Shown here: piece by piece, positions 1 to 10,118 of the stretch | How positions within the stretch are numbered: position 1 is the first letter of the stretch | Layout: each line of letters starts with the position of its first letter | Source: Leifsonia sp. ZF2019 | GTDB taxonomy: Bacteria; Actinomycetota; Actinomycetes; Actinomycetales; Microbacteriaceae | NCBI RefSeq assembly: GCF_019924635.1 | Contig: NZ_CP065037.1 | Span: forward strand, 3,410,001 to 3,474,000 | Reading direction: 5' to 3' | Length of the DNA: 64,000 nucleotides | Translations under genes and position numbers: made by a program | Notes under the pieces: model-generated | Seen by the model: the letters and a program-made list of their open reading frames with translations, nothing else | Told to the model about the DNA's origin: nothing | Database searches by the model: none

Positions 1-299
1 TCCGGATCCGCATCAAAAATCGGCCGGAATCCGTCTCGCCGCGCGTTCTGCACGAAGGCGGCCGGATTCTCGCGACGCAGTCTGGCACGGGCGCGGGACG
101 GGCGAACGACAAGCACGAGACAAATGACCAAGAGAACTACGAATACGGCACACATGATCACGATCCCGACGGTCAGGTCGTTCGCCAAGCCCAGCGGAGG
201 GTCCTGAAGCCGTACCGCCGTCATGCCCACCATCAGGGCGAGCCAGACCACACCGAACGCGTAGCAAGCAATCCATCGGGAGATCACTCGTCGCTTCAT
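1..299 (-). CDS. small two-helix membrane protein, 3' end cut by window
   Basis: The reading frame starts at ATG 297-299 (MKRRVISRWIACYAFG) and stays open to the left edge, so the C-terminus is missing. Two hydrophobic stretches are visible, about residues 8-24 and 37-58, followed by a basic Arg-rich tail (PSRARARLRRENPAAF), the pattern of a protein with both ends in the cytoplasm. An AAGGA-like ribosome site lies about 8 bases ahead of the start. It begins 23 bp after the small peptide ORF at 323-565 on the same strand, so the two are probably one transcript. I do not recognise a family. Its real length and function are unknown. Confidence 0.6.
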   Translation of the reverse strand, partial: MKRRVISRWIACYAFGVVWLALMVGMTAVRLQDPPLGLANDLTVGIVIMCAVFVVLLVICLVLVVRPSRARARLRRENPAAFVQNARRDGFRPIFDADP

Positions 300-322
300 C
301 TCAGTTCCTTCGCTTCGAATCT

Positions 323-565
323 CTAGTCGTTCTGCCACCAGGGGAAAGACAAGCCGGTCGAGAACACAGCGTTCTCCGCCCCAAGCCACCAACGGCCGGC
401 CGTGCCGAACCCGCGAAATCCAGCGAGGAAAAGGCCCATCTGACAAGATGAGTCCATCTTGATCGTGCAAGCGATCGTAGTTGACCCGATACCGGAAAGA
501 AGCGCGATCACTTCAAACGCGGGCGCGGCAGGAGTCGGGAGGAGAGCAGCAGCTTGCGTTGCCAT
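323..565 (-). CDS. small hypothetical peptide (80 aa)
   Basis: The peptide has an Ala/Pro-rich start (MATQAAALLPTPAAPAF), a short hydrophobic stretch ending in GIGSTT, a segment with two cysteines (CTIKMDSSCQ) and a Trp-rich tail (RWWLGAEN, FPWWQND). GGTGGA lies 7 bases ahead of the ATG. It is followed at 23 bp by the two-helix membrane protein, an order seen in peptide/immunity pairs, but no modification enzyme, protease or exporter is visible here. Calling it a bacteriocin would be a guess. It may also be a fortuitous ORF, though the ribosome site and operon position favour a real gene. Confidence 0.4.
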   Translation of the reverse strand: MATQAAALLPTPAAPAFEVIALLSGIGSTTIACTIKMDSSCQMGLFLAGFRGFGTAGRWWLGAENAVFSTGLSFPWWQND

Positions 566-640
566 ACTGATCCACCCAAGGCCCGTCTGAAAGGCGTCAG
601 CAGCGCGTTTCAGCCCTTCTGCCTGTGTTAACAGATTTTA

Positions 641-656
641 TCGAACATATGTTCGA
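641..656. promoter_or_regulatory. LexA (SOS) box
   Basis: TCGAACATATGTTCGA is a perfect 16-bp palindrome and fits the Gram-positive/mycobacterial LexA consensus TCGAAC-N4-GTTCGA exactly. It lies 50 bp ahead of the ATG at 707, in an AT-richer spot suited to a promoter. The genes at 707-982 and 1011-1277 are therefore probably induced by DNA damage. What the sequence shows is the palindrome. LexA control is inferred from the consensus. Confidence 0.85.
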
Positions 657-706
657 AAGTGTGCTGCAATTGGTGGGACACCCGAACACATCTGGAGGAC
701 CTGGTC

Positions 707-982
707 ATGAGCATCGCGCCCGCCGCCGACATCGTCCACCTGTGGGACGACGCCGGCGTCCCTACCCGCCTGGTTTGGGCCGGCCGCCGGTACCGGATCC
801 TCACCGCCGACCCCGTCCGGGATCCGGCCTACGACGCCGCGCTCACGCATCCGGTCGCGCGCCTGGCCGGCTGGGCCGTCGTCGCGGCCGCGGAGGCGAA
901 CCTGGCCGAGGTGTGCGCGCTGCAGCTGCAGCGCGGCGCTGGCGGGACCGGCTGGCTCCTGGTCGACGTCGACCCCGGCTGA
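707..982 (+). CDS. SOS-controlled small conserved-type protein (91 aa)
   Basis: The chosen start is ATG 707, with GGAGG about 8 bases upstream. An upstream in-frame start at 659 would put the LexA box almost on the start codon. The protein begins MSIAPAADIVHLWDDAG and contains RLVWAGRRYRI, a short beta-strand/basic pattern seen in small actinobacterial proteins (DUF6504-like) that sit beside translesion-polymerase genes. No polymerase gene is present here. It is soluble, with no signal peptide. It is first in a probable transcript with 1011-1277. The function is unknown. The DNA-damage link rests only on the LexA box and the family resemblance. Confidence 0.65.
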   Translation: MSIAPAADIVHLWDDAGVPTRLVWAGRRYRILTADPVRDPAYDAALTHPVARLAGWAVVAAAEANLAEVCALQLQRGAGGTGWLLVDVDPG

Positions 983-1010
983 GCCGATGGGAACCTCGAA
1001 ACGGTAAGAC

Positions 1011-1277
1011 GTGTACACCGGGCAGCTGGCCGGCCTCGAGGCGGAGGAAGCCCGCCGGCCCAAGCCGATCAGCATCCCCGAAGAGATCGTGCACGCCTCA
1101 GGACGTCGGCACGACGAGAAGACCCCGATCCCGGTCCGCGTCCACGTCCCCGTGCAGGTTGCGTATAGCGACGTCGAGCTCGTCGACGCCGACGCGATCG
1201 CCTGGACCAGCGGCGGCCTTGCCCTCGTCTGCTACACCCCCGCCGGCGAAGAAGGTCCGGGACCGAAGCACTCGTAA
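1011..1277 (+). CDS. hypothetical protein (88 aa), second gene of SOS unit
   Basis: The GTG start at 1011 lies 28 bp after the preceding gene with no terminator between them. The protein (MYTGQLAGLEAEEARRP) has an acidic N-terminal helix, then beta-rich segments (PIPVRVHVPVQVAYSDVELV, then DAIAWTSGGLALVCYT). It has no signal peptide or membrane segment and I do not recognise the family. The stop codon abuts the decayed DUF3560 reading frame at 1277. Its position behind the LexA box suggests co-regulation with 707-982. Confidence 0.5.
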   Translation: MYTGQLAGLEAEEARRPKPISIPEEIVHASGRRHDEKTPIPVRVHVPVQVAYSDVELVDADAIAWTSGGLALVCYTPAGEEGPGPKHS

Positions 1278-1657
1278 TGCCTCGGTTCCGGACCGGCTTC
1301 TCACCCTCTCTGCGAAGGGTACCCAGCACGGCCGAGTTGACCATTACCCACACCTACGCCGAAGGCACCATCGTGCGCGGCACCGCCGACACCCTCGAAG
1401 TCCACGGCAACCAGTGGGGCCGCAGCCGGCTACCGGCCGGCCGCGAGAGGGCCAGTCACCCTCGCGCTCCCCGAGCCGACCCATCGGGCCGGCGTGATGG
1501 CAGGCTCCGCCGCGCTCAACCGCCTACCGGCCCCGCGACGTTGCACCAGCGTGGCCGGCCCGCAGACCGGGCGCCAGTTGTCGGGACATCAAGGAGGAAA
1601 ATCGTGTTGGCGCCGGTTCCTCCGGCCAACTATGCCGACAGGGCTGAGCGGGCATAG
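1277..1657 (+). pseudogene. decayed DUF3560-type gene
   Basis: Only the stretch coding LTITHTYAEGTIVRGTAD...LEVHGNQWGRSR, about 1337-1430, resembles the N-terminus of DUF3560 proteins, which are common on plasmids and integrated elements. After WGRSR the usual few residues are missing and the frame continues LPAGRERASH, which resembles the next family motif (LPxSRDRA). This looks like a small in-frame deletion. The rest of the ORF is low-complexity Arg/Pro with no family likeness. AAGGAGG at about 1593 precedes a 17-codon GTG frame ending at 1657, probably chance. I read this as a remnant of a mobile-element gene. Confidence 0.45.
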
Positions 1658-1675
1658 GCACGCGCCGACCAATTG

Positions 1676-2173
1676 TCAGAGGTGGTCAGCCCCCGAACGC
1701 GACGAGCCCGTCTTCGCGTCGTCTACCCACCGGCGGATCACCTTGACATTGTGGTTACTGTGCCGCGTAACCATTTCGATGGGCCTCGGCTTGGACCAGA
1801 GCGGCGTGATCGGGGTCCACCGAGGTCCGCCTCTCCGCGACCGCCATATCACTGCCACATACCCGAACGTCACTCGTTCGATCTGAATAAGCGGGATACG
1901 ACGCGACCACAGAACGCCTGTAATCACTAGGTCGTGCTCGTCCTTTCGCACGCCCGCGAGAACGAACCAGCGCACGGCGAAGTACGCACTGAACGTGATA
2001 AGAATCCCCGACCCGACCATCATTGAGCTTGTTGGGCTCTGTCGATAGGACAAGACGGCGACCACGACCAGAATCACAGGCACAAACGCCATCCCGAAAT
2101 ATTGGATGGGGTGCGGACGCAGCCGCGCATGAGGTCGTCTCGCGGATGCACCAACAGTCTCCGGCGCAGTCAT
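1676..2173 (-). CDS. PH-like membrane protein downstream of the Rhs gene
   Basis: The protein has two hydrophobic helices (about QYFGMAFVPVILVVVAVLSY and MVGSGILITFSAYFAVRWFV) followed by a beta-rich cytoplasmic part (DEHDLVITGVLWSRRIPLIQ, ERVTFGYVAVIWR) typical of bacterial PH-like domains. ATG 2173 is preferred (MTAPETVG, GAGGAA upstream). A TTG at 2215 is possible and would overlap the Rhs stop at 2205. It lies directly behind the Rhs gene on the same strand, the place where cognate immunity proteins sit, but the Rhs tail shows no recognisable toxin. An immunity role is therefore only a possibility. Confidence 0.65.
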   Translation of the reverse strand: MTAPETVGASARRPHARLRPHPIQYFGMAFVPVILVVVAVLSYRQSPTSSMMVGSGILITFSAYFAVRWFVLAGVRKDEHDLVITGVLWSRRIPLIQIERVTFGYVAVIWRSRRGGPRWTPITPLWSKPRPIEMVTRHSNHNVKVIRRWVDDAKTGSSRSGADHL

Positions 2174-2204
2174 GCGTTCTCTGGTTCCTCGCGACCAGCT
2201 AAAC

Positions 2205-5200
2205 TCACCATGCAACCCGTCCTGTCCTCACGCCGGACAGGGTAGCAGGTCGAGTTGCCCCACCAGGAACGGTCATTACAGTGGTGAACAGGGATCCCGC
2301 CATTGACCCGACTCCGTTGCCTGACCACTGTGATCCCTTGACAAGGCGTCGGGCGGCCGCAGCCGTGGCGGCTCGTGCTGCAGGTGGCGCCGATCGGATT
2401 GCCGTACTTACGGTCACCTTCACCGCGGCTTTGAGCCCGGCGCCGACGGCACTTCCGAGTGCCATCCCGGCCATGCTGGCCAGGGCTTCCGCCCCGCGCC
2501 CTTGCACCGCGTAGGCGGCAGCCTGGACGCCACCGCATATGGCCGATGCCAGACCGGGCACGAAGCCACATGCTGTCAGCGCCGCGTTTACCCAAGGGTT
2601 GTCGGTGATCGTTTTGGCGACGTTCTGGACAACACCCCATGCGTCGTCCCAGAACAATTTGCCTGTCAGGTCGTGCCCGTTGATGGGATCGTTCGGGTAG
2701 TTGTACGCATTGCTATTGCCACCGAGCACCGGGTCCGATGAAAGGAACCGCGCAACAGCGGGAACGTATTGACGCACCCCCATTTCAATAGTTGAAACAG
2801 TCCCTTCGTGTTCGTAGAGCTTCTGGTGAGATCCTTCCCACCCGTAGGTCGCGCCTTGCGGCGTGTTTGCAGGAACGGCATCGTCCGCTCCGAGCGTCCC
2901 GATCCGAGACGTTGCTAGGTCGATCGGGTTGCCGAACGGGTCGTAGAGCGCGAGGTCGCCTTGGGCGACACCTGCTCCATCCATCTGGAGAAGGACGTCA
3001 CCGTGGATGTTCGGGTACGACCAGGACGCGGAGCTGCTTTGCTGGGAGACCACGACTCCGCCGGGGAGGACGAGAGTGTGTTCAACGATGGCGCCAGCCG
3101 GAGTGAGGGTCCAGTCGGGCGTATCACCATCGCCGCTGAATCCGTAGCGAACGGTCGTGGCCGACCCGCCCACCGGAGTGACCGAACGCGCCACGATTCT
3201 GCCTGTGACGTCCCGGGTGTAGGTGATGGCGGCACCGCCAGCGATGCTTGTAGCGATGTGACGGTCTGACTGGTCGTATCCGATGGTCTGATCGGTCAGG
3301 GTAGTGGTGTTGCCCCGGTTGTCGTAGGCGAGGTTCGACGTGTTCAGGCTGGTGCCTGCAACAGGGTTGGGCATCGCCGACGGGTCCGGTGCGGCAAGGA
3401 TCTCGACGGCGACCATGTTCCACGGGTCCTCGCCGTCGCTGACGCCGACGCTGACGGTGCCTCCGCTCGCGGCGACCGTGGTTGAGCGTTGAGCCCAGAA
3501 GAAGTTGTATTGCGGGTCGGTCAGTACGAGGGCAGATGTCGATGCGAGTGTCTTCGCCTCGGTGGCCGGCCCGCCTGGGGCGACGATGTTGGCTTGATTC
3601 GGATCGTCGGACAGCTGGTCGAACTTTGGCTGGTCGCCGGTGGTCCATCGCTCGCTCCCGCTGCTCGCGTGCCCTGCCCCGTAAACAAGCGACCCGGGTG
3701 CTGTTGTCGTGACGCTGACGGTGGGGGTACCTGCGAGCCCGCTGGAGGAGTTGCTTGCGCCTACTCCGGATGCCCCGGAGAACGCGACGATGCTCATGAG
3801 CTGGTGGTATTCCGCGCTCGAGTCGGTCTGGGTGCCGGTGATGGCGGCGTTGGTGAGCGTGTTGGCGGAGGTCGCTGTCCACACCTCGCTTGTGCCGCGT
3901 TGTGTGTTCTCTCGCTTCGCCAGAGTCCAGGTAAGGCCACCGCCGGTGACCGTGCCTGTCTGTCCGTGGCTGACGTCCGGGCCGTCGGACTGGTAGAACG
4001 CGACGAGGAGGTCGTTGGGTTTCGTCGTCGAGATCGTGGCGGTCACGGACGCAGCGGCAGTGGTGCTGTTCGCGCTTGCTCGGCCGTCTTCGGTTGCGGT
4101 TGCGGGAGGGGTGTTGCCGACCGTGGTGGAGGTGAGTCGGTCTGCGTTGTCGTAGCAATACGTCGTGACGGTGGTGCCGGCGGTGGTGGTGTCGGTGAAC
4201 TTGGTTCGGTTGCCGTTCTTGCCTGCGGCGGTGTTGGTACCGCAGCCGCCGGTCGCGGCGAACTCGTACCCGAGGGTGTGTCCTGCTACTTGGGCGGAGG
4301 CGAGCCTGCCCACCGTGTCGTAGGAGTACACGCTGGTGCCGATGGTCTTAGGCCCCTGGGTGATTGTGTCCTTGACAACGCGGCCGGCTTGGCTGCGGTC
4401 GACCGTGTCGACACTTCCTGTCCCGGCCTGGTCGTTCCACCGGATAGAAGTGGTCGCGCCAGCCGCATTGCGGGCCCAGGCGCCGGTGCTGCCGTTTCCG
4501 GCGTTGCCCGCGCCTGAGGGGTAGCTCATGTCCGCAAGCTCGCCGTTGACGTAGGACGAGACAGCGAGGGTCTTCCCGCTGAGGTCCGCAACGGTCTTGA
4601 CTCGGCCGTCATCGTCGTATGTGTACCTCTCGCCCTGAGCGGGCTGCCCGGAAGGGGTGCTCACCTGGGTGATGAGCTGGTTCAAGCGGTTGTAGCTGCT
4701 GGCCGTCACCGTCCCCCACACGTCGGTGTAGGAGACAGTCCGTCCGAGGAGGTCGGTGACCGTTGTGATTCGGCCGGCTGCATCCTCTGACCAGGTCGTC
4801 AACGGGTCACCGTTGCTTGTGGCGAAACTGGAGAGCACGATGCGTTCGGTGGTCGTCGCAGTACCCGACAGAGTCTGCTTAGTCACCCGTCCGCGATCGT
4901 CGAATGTGGTGCATGACCACGTGGTATCACCGGTCTTCTTGCTTCCGACAACTCGGCCGAGAAGGTCGTAGACATAGCTTGTCGTGACTGCTGCACCCGT
5001 TGCCGGACTCGGGCCAGTGGCACTCATCAGGCGGCCGAACTGCGGAGTGCCGACAGCGAGACCGCAGACGGCAGCTCCTCCGTTGACCTGGTCGGCGTAG
5101 CCGCCGAGCTCGGTGTAATAGGTGTTCGAGACAGCCGTGTTACCAGCGGGGAGGGTCTGGGAGAGCTGCCGCAGGTAGCCGGTGGCGCCGAAGGCTTCGT

Positions 5201-8200
5201 ACGTGTTCGTGGTGGTGAGGGGGGCCGCCGTCCCGACGGTCATGGTGGTGGCCATTCCGAGCCAGGGGGTGGTTCCATAACCGGTCGTGGTCTTTGCCGG
5301 TGGAGTCTGAGCCGTGCCGAGACCGGTGACTCCCGCGGGTACCGCGTCGTCGGTCTGGGTGGTGGTGACCAGGCCGTAGGCCGGCGACAATGCGGTCCCC
5401 GGAACGACGACGCGGCTGCCTCCGGGCGGCGTCCAGAGCAGTTGGAGGCTGGCGGTGGAGGTGTCTTCCTTGTACTCGAGTCGGACGCGCATCGATTGAC
5501 CGGCACTTGCGGTTACCGTTGCGGTCGGCGAAAGGTGCGCAGAGCTGGGAACCCAGTCGCTGATCTTGAGGACGTCGTCCAGCCAGAGCTGGGTGCCGTC
5601 GTCGGCGTTGGTGTTGAGGGCGTAGGTTCCGGCCACCGGGAACGTGATGGTTCCCGTCAGCCGAAGAGTCCAGTTGTCGGCGGGGCCTCCGGCGTAGGGG
5701 GCGGATGTTCCCCAGTTGGCGTTGACCGTTCCATCGGCCGTTCCAACGCCGAGCGCGTAGTTGCTGGGCACACCGCTGAGGGTCGAGTTGGGATAGTACG
5801 TCGCGTTCAGCCCTCGCATTCCCTCGTCGTAGGCGGTTGATGTGTGCGCTGTCGTTGACGCGCACGCGGTAACGGGGCGCAGGTCGGCGCCGTAACACGA
5901 CACGGGGGCGGGACCATACGTGTCGGTCGAACGATCCAGCTGGTCGAACAGGGTGGTCGACTTTCGTCCGGCGGCATCGGTGACGGACGTGTTCTGGTCC
6001 TTGACCGTCCAGGTTTTGGAAGTGAGCAACCCTGTGGCCGACAGCGTCGTGGTTCCCCGCCAGGCGGTGTCGAAGGCCGCTGTCGCCGCGTGACCGTTGG
6101 CTGGAGCAGTCACGGAAGGCGAGAGCCCGGCTGCATCGACGAAAGTTGTTCCCGAACCATCGGCGTTGCGGTTGTAGGAGTAAGTCTTCTGCGGTTGCTC
6201 GTCGTCGTCCACGCCGTCCGGTGCCGGAAGCGTGATCCGCTGGACACGCTTTGCGCTGTCGTACGCGATCTCTGTTTTGACGGCTGCTTCTGGATCGTGC
6301 CGCGGGTGCGCCGCCAGCCAGTCGTTGACCGTAGCGGAGCGGATCGTCGAGAGCAGACCGTTCGTGTATCCGAAGTCGGTGACCTCATCGCCCGGGTCGA
6401 TGATGCGAGCGAGCTGCACACCGCCTGAGGCGGCATCGACGGTCGTATCGAGCTGCGTATACAGAAGTTGGGTGGTGTCGTTGACCCCGATGACGTGTCC
6501 CGGGTAAACGATTCGGCAGATCATTCCTGGCGGCGCCGCGGTGAACCCCGGTGTGACAGGACATGCCAGCGGAGAACCGGTGTCAGTCGTGGTGAGCCCA
6601 ACAGATGCCGCGCTGTCTCCTGCATAGGCGAATTTGACCTGACGAGTGTAGACGGTTCCCGACTTCGAGAGCGGGTCGGAGATGCTGTCCAGCTGGTTGG
6701 TGCCCGGCCGGTAGGCGGCTACCGGAGCAGCACGCTTCTTCGCATCCATCGCGTCGGTGATGCTCGTGACTTTGCCGGACGGGTCGAACTGGTAGATCGT
6801 GCCGTCCTCGTCGGTCAGGGTGATCGCCTTGGTTGCGTCTTGTGCCAAAACACCCTGCTCCCCAGGCGGCGGGGTATAGCCGCCGGTGGAGGCGCGGTTG
6901 TAGGTGTGGGCGGTGCCGGTGGTGTCTGTCAGGGTGACGGAGCTCTCCTTGACCTCCGCTCGAACGTAGGCGGTGTTGGTCCCGGTGAGGGCGGTAGTTG
7001 CTCCCCAGCCCGGAGGGAGAGTCTCGACCTTGCGCGTCAGCCAGGAGGCGGGCACGACCGTAGGATCGAGCGTCTTCTGGACCCCGTTCGCGTCTTTGTA
7101 GGTGCCCTTCACCCAGAGTTCGACGAGCCCATTGCCGTTGTTGTTGTAGAACTGCACGGCCAGTGGGGTGGGGACGATCGACCCGGCCGCCGCGGTCGTG
7201 AGCTGCGTTCCGCTTCCCCAGACGACGTTCTCCTGGTGCGCGTTGTTCCACTGGTCGATGGCGGTTGTGCCGTTGAGGATCAGCTTCGCGCCGTCATCAC
7301 GGACGAAGCCGAAGGTGTAGGAGCCGCTTGCTGGAGGTGTGATGAATCCTTGCCACTGCACCATGTAATGGGAGGCTGGCATGGCCGGTGTCGGCGCGGT
7401 GGTACCCCAATCGACGCCGATGAGGGTATCGGTGCGAACGAGTCGGACTTTGTCGGCAAGGTCGGTTCGTGCGAACGAGTAGTTCGGCGTCGTGTCGGCG
7501 GAGAGGTCGTAGTAGGTGGCGGTGAGGCCGGACACCGACGCCTGTTGCGAGTTATAGGCGAAGGACAACCCCATCGGACCACCCAGGGTGGAGACGGTGG
7601 GAGAGGCGAAAGAGACATTGGCGTTCCCGTTGGCGAGGTTGACCGTCACCCCGCCCGCACTGTCGGTCGGTGACGGACCATTAGTGCCGGTGCGCGCCGT
7701 GTACGTGAAGTGATTGATCCAAGTGCCTGGCGACTTGTCGAAGCCGTCGTCCACGACGATCACCCAGGAGTATCTGACGCCGTCTTGTAGCACGTCGCCC
7801 GGAACAGTCCACGTGTACGGCGCAGTGGTCTTGACGTCCGAGACGGCGACGATGCCACTCTTACCGTCAGATCCGGTCGTCAGACGGAACTGGTACTTCA
7901 TCGAGTCCCCGTTGAAGTCATTCCCCTGGCCGCCGCTGAGCACGGGGGTCGGGCTCACCAGAATCGACCCGTCCACTGGCGCGGCCGAGGATTGTGGAAC
8001 GACCGCTGGAGTGTTGGTCTTGAACGAGTACACCTGGGACACGCGTTGCGAGCACGAACCGGCAGGGATCGATGTATCGCTGCTGCAGTATCCGTCTTTG
8101 ACGTAGAGGTGATAGTAGTACGTCGTGTTCGGTTGCAGATAGGTTCCGGGCACTGTCACTGGGTTGCTGCTGGTCCAACCCGACTGCCAGACAACACCAG

Positions 8201-9830
8201 ATTCGCCATCGGATCCGGTGGCCACACGGAAGTAGTAGCCGAGGCCAGTCCCCTCCGGATCAGACGAGGCGATCTTCAACGTCGGCGTCAGACTGGCGCG
8301 CATACCGCCCGTGGGAGACGGGGGTGCTGCCGTCGGTACGGCTGGGTAGTCCTTCCACGCGACCAAGAGGTAGGCGTTGAGACTCTTGAGGGTGTACGCG
8401 CCCGCCTGCTCTTGTCCGGTCAGCATTACGTAGGCGCCCGGGCTGCTGGTATTCACCCATGACGAGATCTGCTGGGCCAGTCCGTCTCCGCTGGAATTGC
8501 CATCGACCGTGATTGGCATCGTGGCAAGGAGCCCGCCCCCAATGCCGTTGTAGCCGAAGGAGGAGGCGTAGTAGATGCCTCCGGTGTAGGGGCCAGAAGT
8601 CGTGCCGACCACGCCGTTCATTGCGGCGTAGACACCAGCGTTGAGGATCTGCTTACCGAACAGTTGCTCGTAGGGGAATTTGACGATCGATCGCCAGTAA
8701 TGGTCGCCGGGGTCGCGGGCGTTGCCGACGAGGATGGTGTCGGTGCGGAGAACGCCGTCCGATTTGTAGGACCGGATGTCGGTGGTCCCTGCGGGTCCCC
8801 AGGTGGTGGGGTCGACGTACACGGGGTAGACGCGGTCGCTGTCGGTCAGCCACTCCCGGGACGGAGACAGGGTGAGCGTCCAGCTGCTGCCGGTGCGCTT
8901 GACCGTCACCGGCACGTTCGCGGTGGCGTCGGAGGACTCGCCTTCCACTCCCGAGGAGTCCCACATCAGCGGCGTCGGGATCTGAAACCGCACGGTCCCG
9001 TTGACATCGGCGAAGTCCACACCACCGTCGGCATTGACCGACAGCGTCAGACCCGGAGCCTCAACACCCCACACGTACTCGTCGGCAGAAACTGCGGGGA
9101 GGGCGTCGAGTTTCAACGTCTCCTTCACCGACGACGGCTGCACCTGATACTCGAGGTCGACACCGTCGAACACGTCCGGATACGTCACCGTGTCGGTTCC
9201 GACACCGTTGCGGGAGGCGAACGGGAGCGGCGCCTTCATCGCCGAAGCAGCAGCCCCCTGCAACGTGTAGGAGACGCGGTATCCATCCTTCTCGACCGAC
9301 ATCACCCCGTCGGCGGCGCCGTCGCTCTTGAACTCCGGCCGCAGCACGTTCTGCGGAACACTCAGCCCCCCGGTGGCGCTGTCGGATTCGAGGCGGGTCG
9401 AGGACTCCTTCCACTCGCCGTGCTGAAAGACGTTCACCGGCGACGCCGACAGCTGGGTGACGTGCGACCCGTCATCCTTCGTGTAGGTCGTCGAGTACTC
9501 ATCGCGGGACGTGACCACCGCATCGGCGACACCCTCCGGAGCAGCAGACTCCTCGGCTGCCGCACCTGGGTCCTCGAGGGAGAGCTTGGAAGGCTTCGCC
9601 GCTTCCGTCTCCCGCATCGGGCGCGCACTCAGGTCCTCGACCGGACCGCCAGCGATGGGCGCCGCGGTCGACGGCAGGGGCGGCAGATCCGCCGCAGATC
9701 GATTCGATGGCGCATCAGCGGAGGCTTGCGTTTCTGTGGCGTTCGCCGGCGACACCACCCCGACGATAAGTGCCATCGCTGCAACAAACGCAACTGCCAC
9801 GGACCCAAAAGAGCGCGCGAAAGACCGCAT
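2205..9830 (-). CDS. secreted Rhs/YD-repeat protein with PA14 domains (2541 aa)
   Basis: A giant polymorphic-toxin-type surface protein. A Sec signal peptide covers about residues 1-32 (cleavage near ANATETQA). A DNRLRE-like region (about 340-490) is followed by two fibronectin/Ig-like repeats (about 500-720) and a first PA14-type carbohydrate-binding domain (about 770-930). YD-repeat material follows, then a second PA14 domain (about 1380-1510, [14 protein letters not shown]). More YD repeats are split by an unrelated Ser/Thr-rich beta domain of about 230 residues (from [12 protein letters not shown] to [10 protein letters not shown]). The Rhs core ends with [11 protein letters not shown]...NPNDP-type sequence ([15 protein letters not shown]). 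The remaining tail of about 150 residues is a hydrophobic Ala/Gly-rich pre-toxin-like linker plus about 60 residues without catalytic motifs, so the toxin tip seems lost or replaced. The role in competition or adhesion is inferred from the family. Confidence 0.9.
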   Translation of the reverse strand: MRSFARSFGSVAVAFVAAMALIVGVVSPANATETQASADAPSNRSAADLPPLPSTAAPIAGGPVEDLSARPMRETEAAKPSKLSLEDPGAAAEESAAPEGVADAVVTSRDEYSTTYTKDDGSHVTQLSASPVNVFQHGEWKESSTRLESDSATGGLSVPQNVLRPEFKSDGAADGVMSVEKDGYRVSYTLQGAAASAMKAPLPFASRNGVGTDTVTYPDVFDGVDLEYQVQPSSVKETLKLDALPAVSADEYVWGVEAPGLTLSVNADGGVDFADVNGTVRFQIPTPLMWDSSGVEGESSDATANVPVTVKRTGSSWTLTLSPSREWLTDSDRVYPVYVDPTTWGPAGTTDIRSYKSDGVLRTDTILVGNARDPGDHYWRSIVKFPYEQLFGKQILNAGVYAAMNGVVGTTSGPYTGGIYYASSFGYNGIGGGLLATMPITVDGNSSGDGLAQQISSWVNTSSPGAYVMLTGQEQAGAYTLKSLNAYLLVAWKDYPAVPTAAPPSPTGGMRASLTPTLKIASSDPEGTGLGYYFRVATGSDGESGVVWQSGWTSSNPVTVPGTYLQPNTTYYYHLYVKDGYCSSDTSIPAGSCSQRVSQVYSFKTNTPAVVPQSSAAPVDGSILVSPTPVLSGGQGNDFNGDSMKYQFRLTTGSDGKSGIVAVSDVKTTAPYTWTVPGDVLQDGVRYSWVIVVDDGFDKSPGTWINHFTYTARTGTNGPSPTDSAGGVTVNLANGNANVSFASPTVSTLGGPMGLSFAYNSQQASVSGLTATYYDLSADTTPNYSFARTDLADKVRLVRTDTLIGVDWGTTAPTPAMPASHYMVQWQGFITPPASGSYTFGFVRDDGAKLILNGTTAIDQWNNAHQENVVWGSGTQLTTAAAGSIVPTPLAVQFYNNNGNGLVELWVKGTYKDANGVQKTLDPTVVPASWLTRKVETLPPGWGATTALTGTNTAYVRAEVKESSVTLTDTTGTAHTYNRASTGGYTPPPGEQGVLAQDATKAITLTDEDGTIYQFDPSGKVTSITDAMDAKKRAAPVAAYRPGTNQLDSISDPLSKSGTVYTRQVKFAYAGDSAASVGLTTTDTGSPLACPVTPGFTAAPPGMICRIVYPGHVIGVNDTTQLLYTQLDTTVDAASGGVQLARIIDPGDEVTDFGYTNGLLSTIRSATVNDWLAAHPRHDPEAAVKTEIAYDSAKRVQRITLPAPDGVDDDEQPQKTYSYNRNADGSGTTFVDAAGLSPSVTAPANGHAATAAFDTAWRGTTTLSATGLLTSKTWTVKDQNTSVTDAAGRKSTTLFDQLDRSTDTYGPAPVSCYGADLRPVTACASTTAHTSTAYDEGMRGLNATYYPNSTLSGVPSNYALGVGTADGTVNANWGTSAPYAGGPADNWTLRLTGTITFPVAGTYALNTNADDGTQLWLDDVLKISDWVPSSAHLSPTATVTASAGQSMRVRLEYKEDTSTASLQLLWTPPGGSRVVVPGTALSPAYGLVTTTQTDDAVPAGVTGLGTAQTPPAKTTTGYGTTPWLGMATTMTVGTAAPLTTTNTYEAFGATGYLRQLSQTLPAGNTAVSNTYYTELGGYADQVNGGAAVCGLAVGTPQFGRLMSATGPSPATGAAVTTSYVYDLLGRVVGSKKTGDTTWSCTTFDDRGRVTKQTLSGTATTTERIVLSSFATSNGDPLTTWSEDAAGRITTVTDLLGRTVSYTDVWGTVTASSYNRLNQLITQVSTPSGQPAQGERYTYDDDGRVKTVADLSGKTLAVSSYVNGELADMSYPSGAGNAGNGSTGAWARNAAGATTSIRWNDQAGTGSVDTVDRSQAGRVVKDTITQGPKTIGTSVYSYDTVGRLASAQVAGHTLGYEFAATGGCGTNTAAGKNGNRTKFTDTTTAGTTVTTYCYDNADRLTSTTVGNTPPATATEDGRASANSTTAAASVTATISTTKPNDLLVAFYQSDGPDVSHGQTGTVTGGGLTWTLAKRENTQRGTSEVWTATSANTLTNAAITGTQTDSSAEYHQLMSIVAFSGASGVGASNSSSGLAGTPTVSVTTTAPGSLVYGAGHASSGSERWTTGDQPKFDQLSDDPNQANIVAPGGPATEAKTLASTSALVLTDPQYNFFWAQRSTTVAASGGTVSVGVSDGEDPWNMVAVEILAAPDPSAMPNPVAGTSLNTSNLAYDNRGNTTTLTDQTIGYDQSDRHIATSIAGGAAITYTRDVTGRIVARSVTPVGGSATTVRYGFSGDGDTPDWTLTPAGAIVEHTLVLPGGVVVSQQSSSASWSYPNIHGDVLLQMDGAGVAQGDLALYDPFGNPIDLATSRIGTLGADDAVPANTPQGATYGWEGSHQKLYEHEGTVSTIEMGVRQYVPAVARFLSSDPVLGGNSNAYNYPNDPINGHDLTGKLFWDDAWGVVQNVAKTITDNPWVNAALTACGFVPGLASAICGGVQAAAYAVQGRGAEALASMAGMALGSAVGAGLKAAVKVTVSTAIRSAPPAARAATAAAARRLVKGSQWSGNGVGSMAGSLFTTVMTVPGGATRPATLSGVRTGRVAW

Positions 9831-10118
9831 TCAGAACCCCTCGACTAATGGAAGGCGCCCCCCGATAGTCGAGCGCGAGATCAATCTAGAGGGTTGGATT
9901 TCTGTACGTCGAGCAAGAAACCTATGCAAAATCTCATCGAGCACCCCCAATAGGTGGTACTCATGTTTCCGGTATGTTACAAATTCCCAGAGGCATTAAG
10001 ATGCGCGATTGCGTCGAGTTGGACGCCTCTCAGCCGGCCACGATGCGCCTAGTTCGGGGGCGAGATCGGATCGCTGCAGCCATGCAACCATTGGGCGACT
10101 CGAGTCGAAGGGGTGGCC

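Noticed and set aside
323..565. Lantibiotic precursor
   Set aside because: There are two cysteines and some Thr/Ser, but no lanthionine synthetase, exporter or leader motif can be seen, so only a hypothetical peptide is claimed.
1594..1657. 17-codon ORF with strong ribosome site
   Set aside because: AAGGAGG is well placed before GTG 1605, but the peptide has no features and lies in a decayed region.
2205..2660. A named toxin domain at the Rhs C-terminus
   Set aside because: No nuclease, deaminase, ADP-ribosyl or peptidase motif was found in the tail in any of the three frames of that strand.
3489..4517. Plus-strand frame opposite the Rhs gene
   Set aside because: The minus strand holds continuous YD-repeat coding. 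The plus frame is Gly/Val/Arg-rich shadow.
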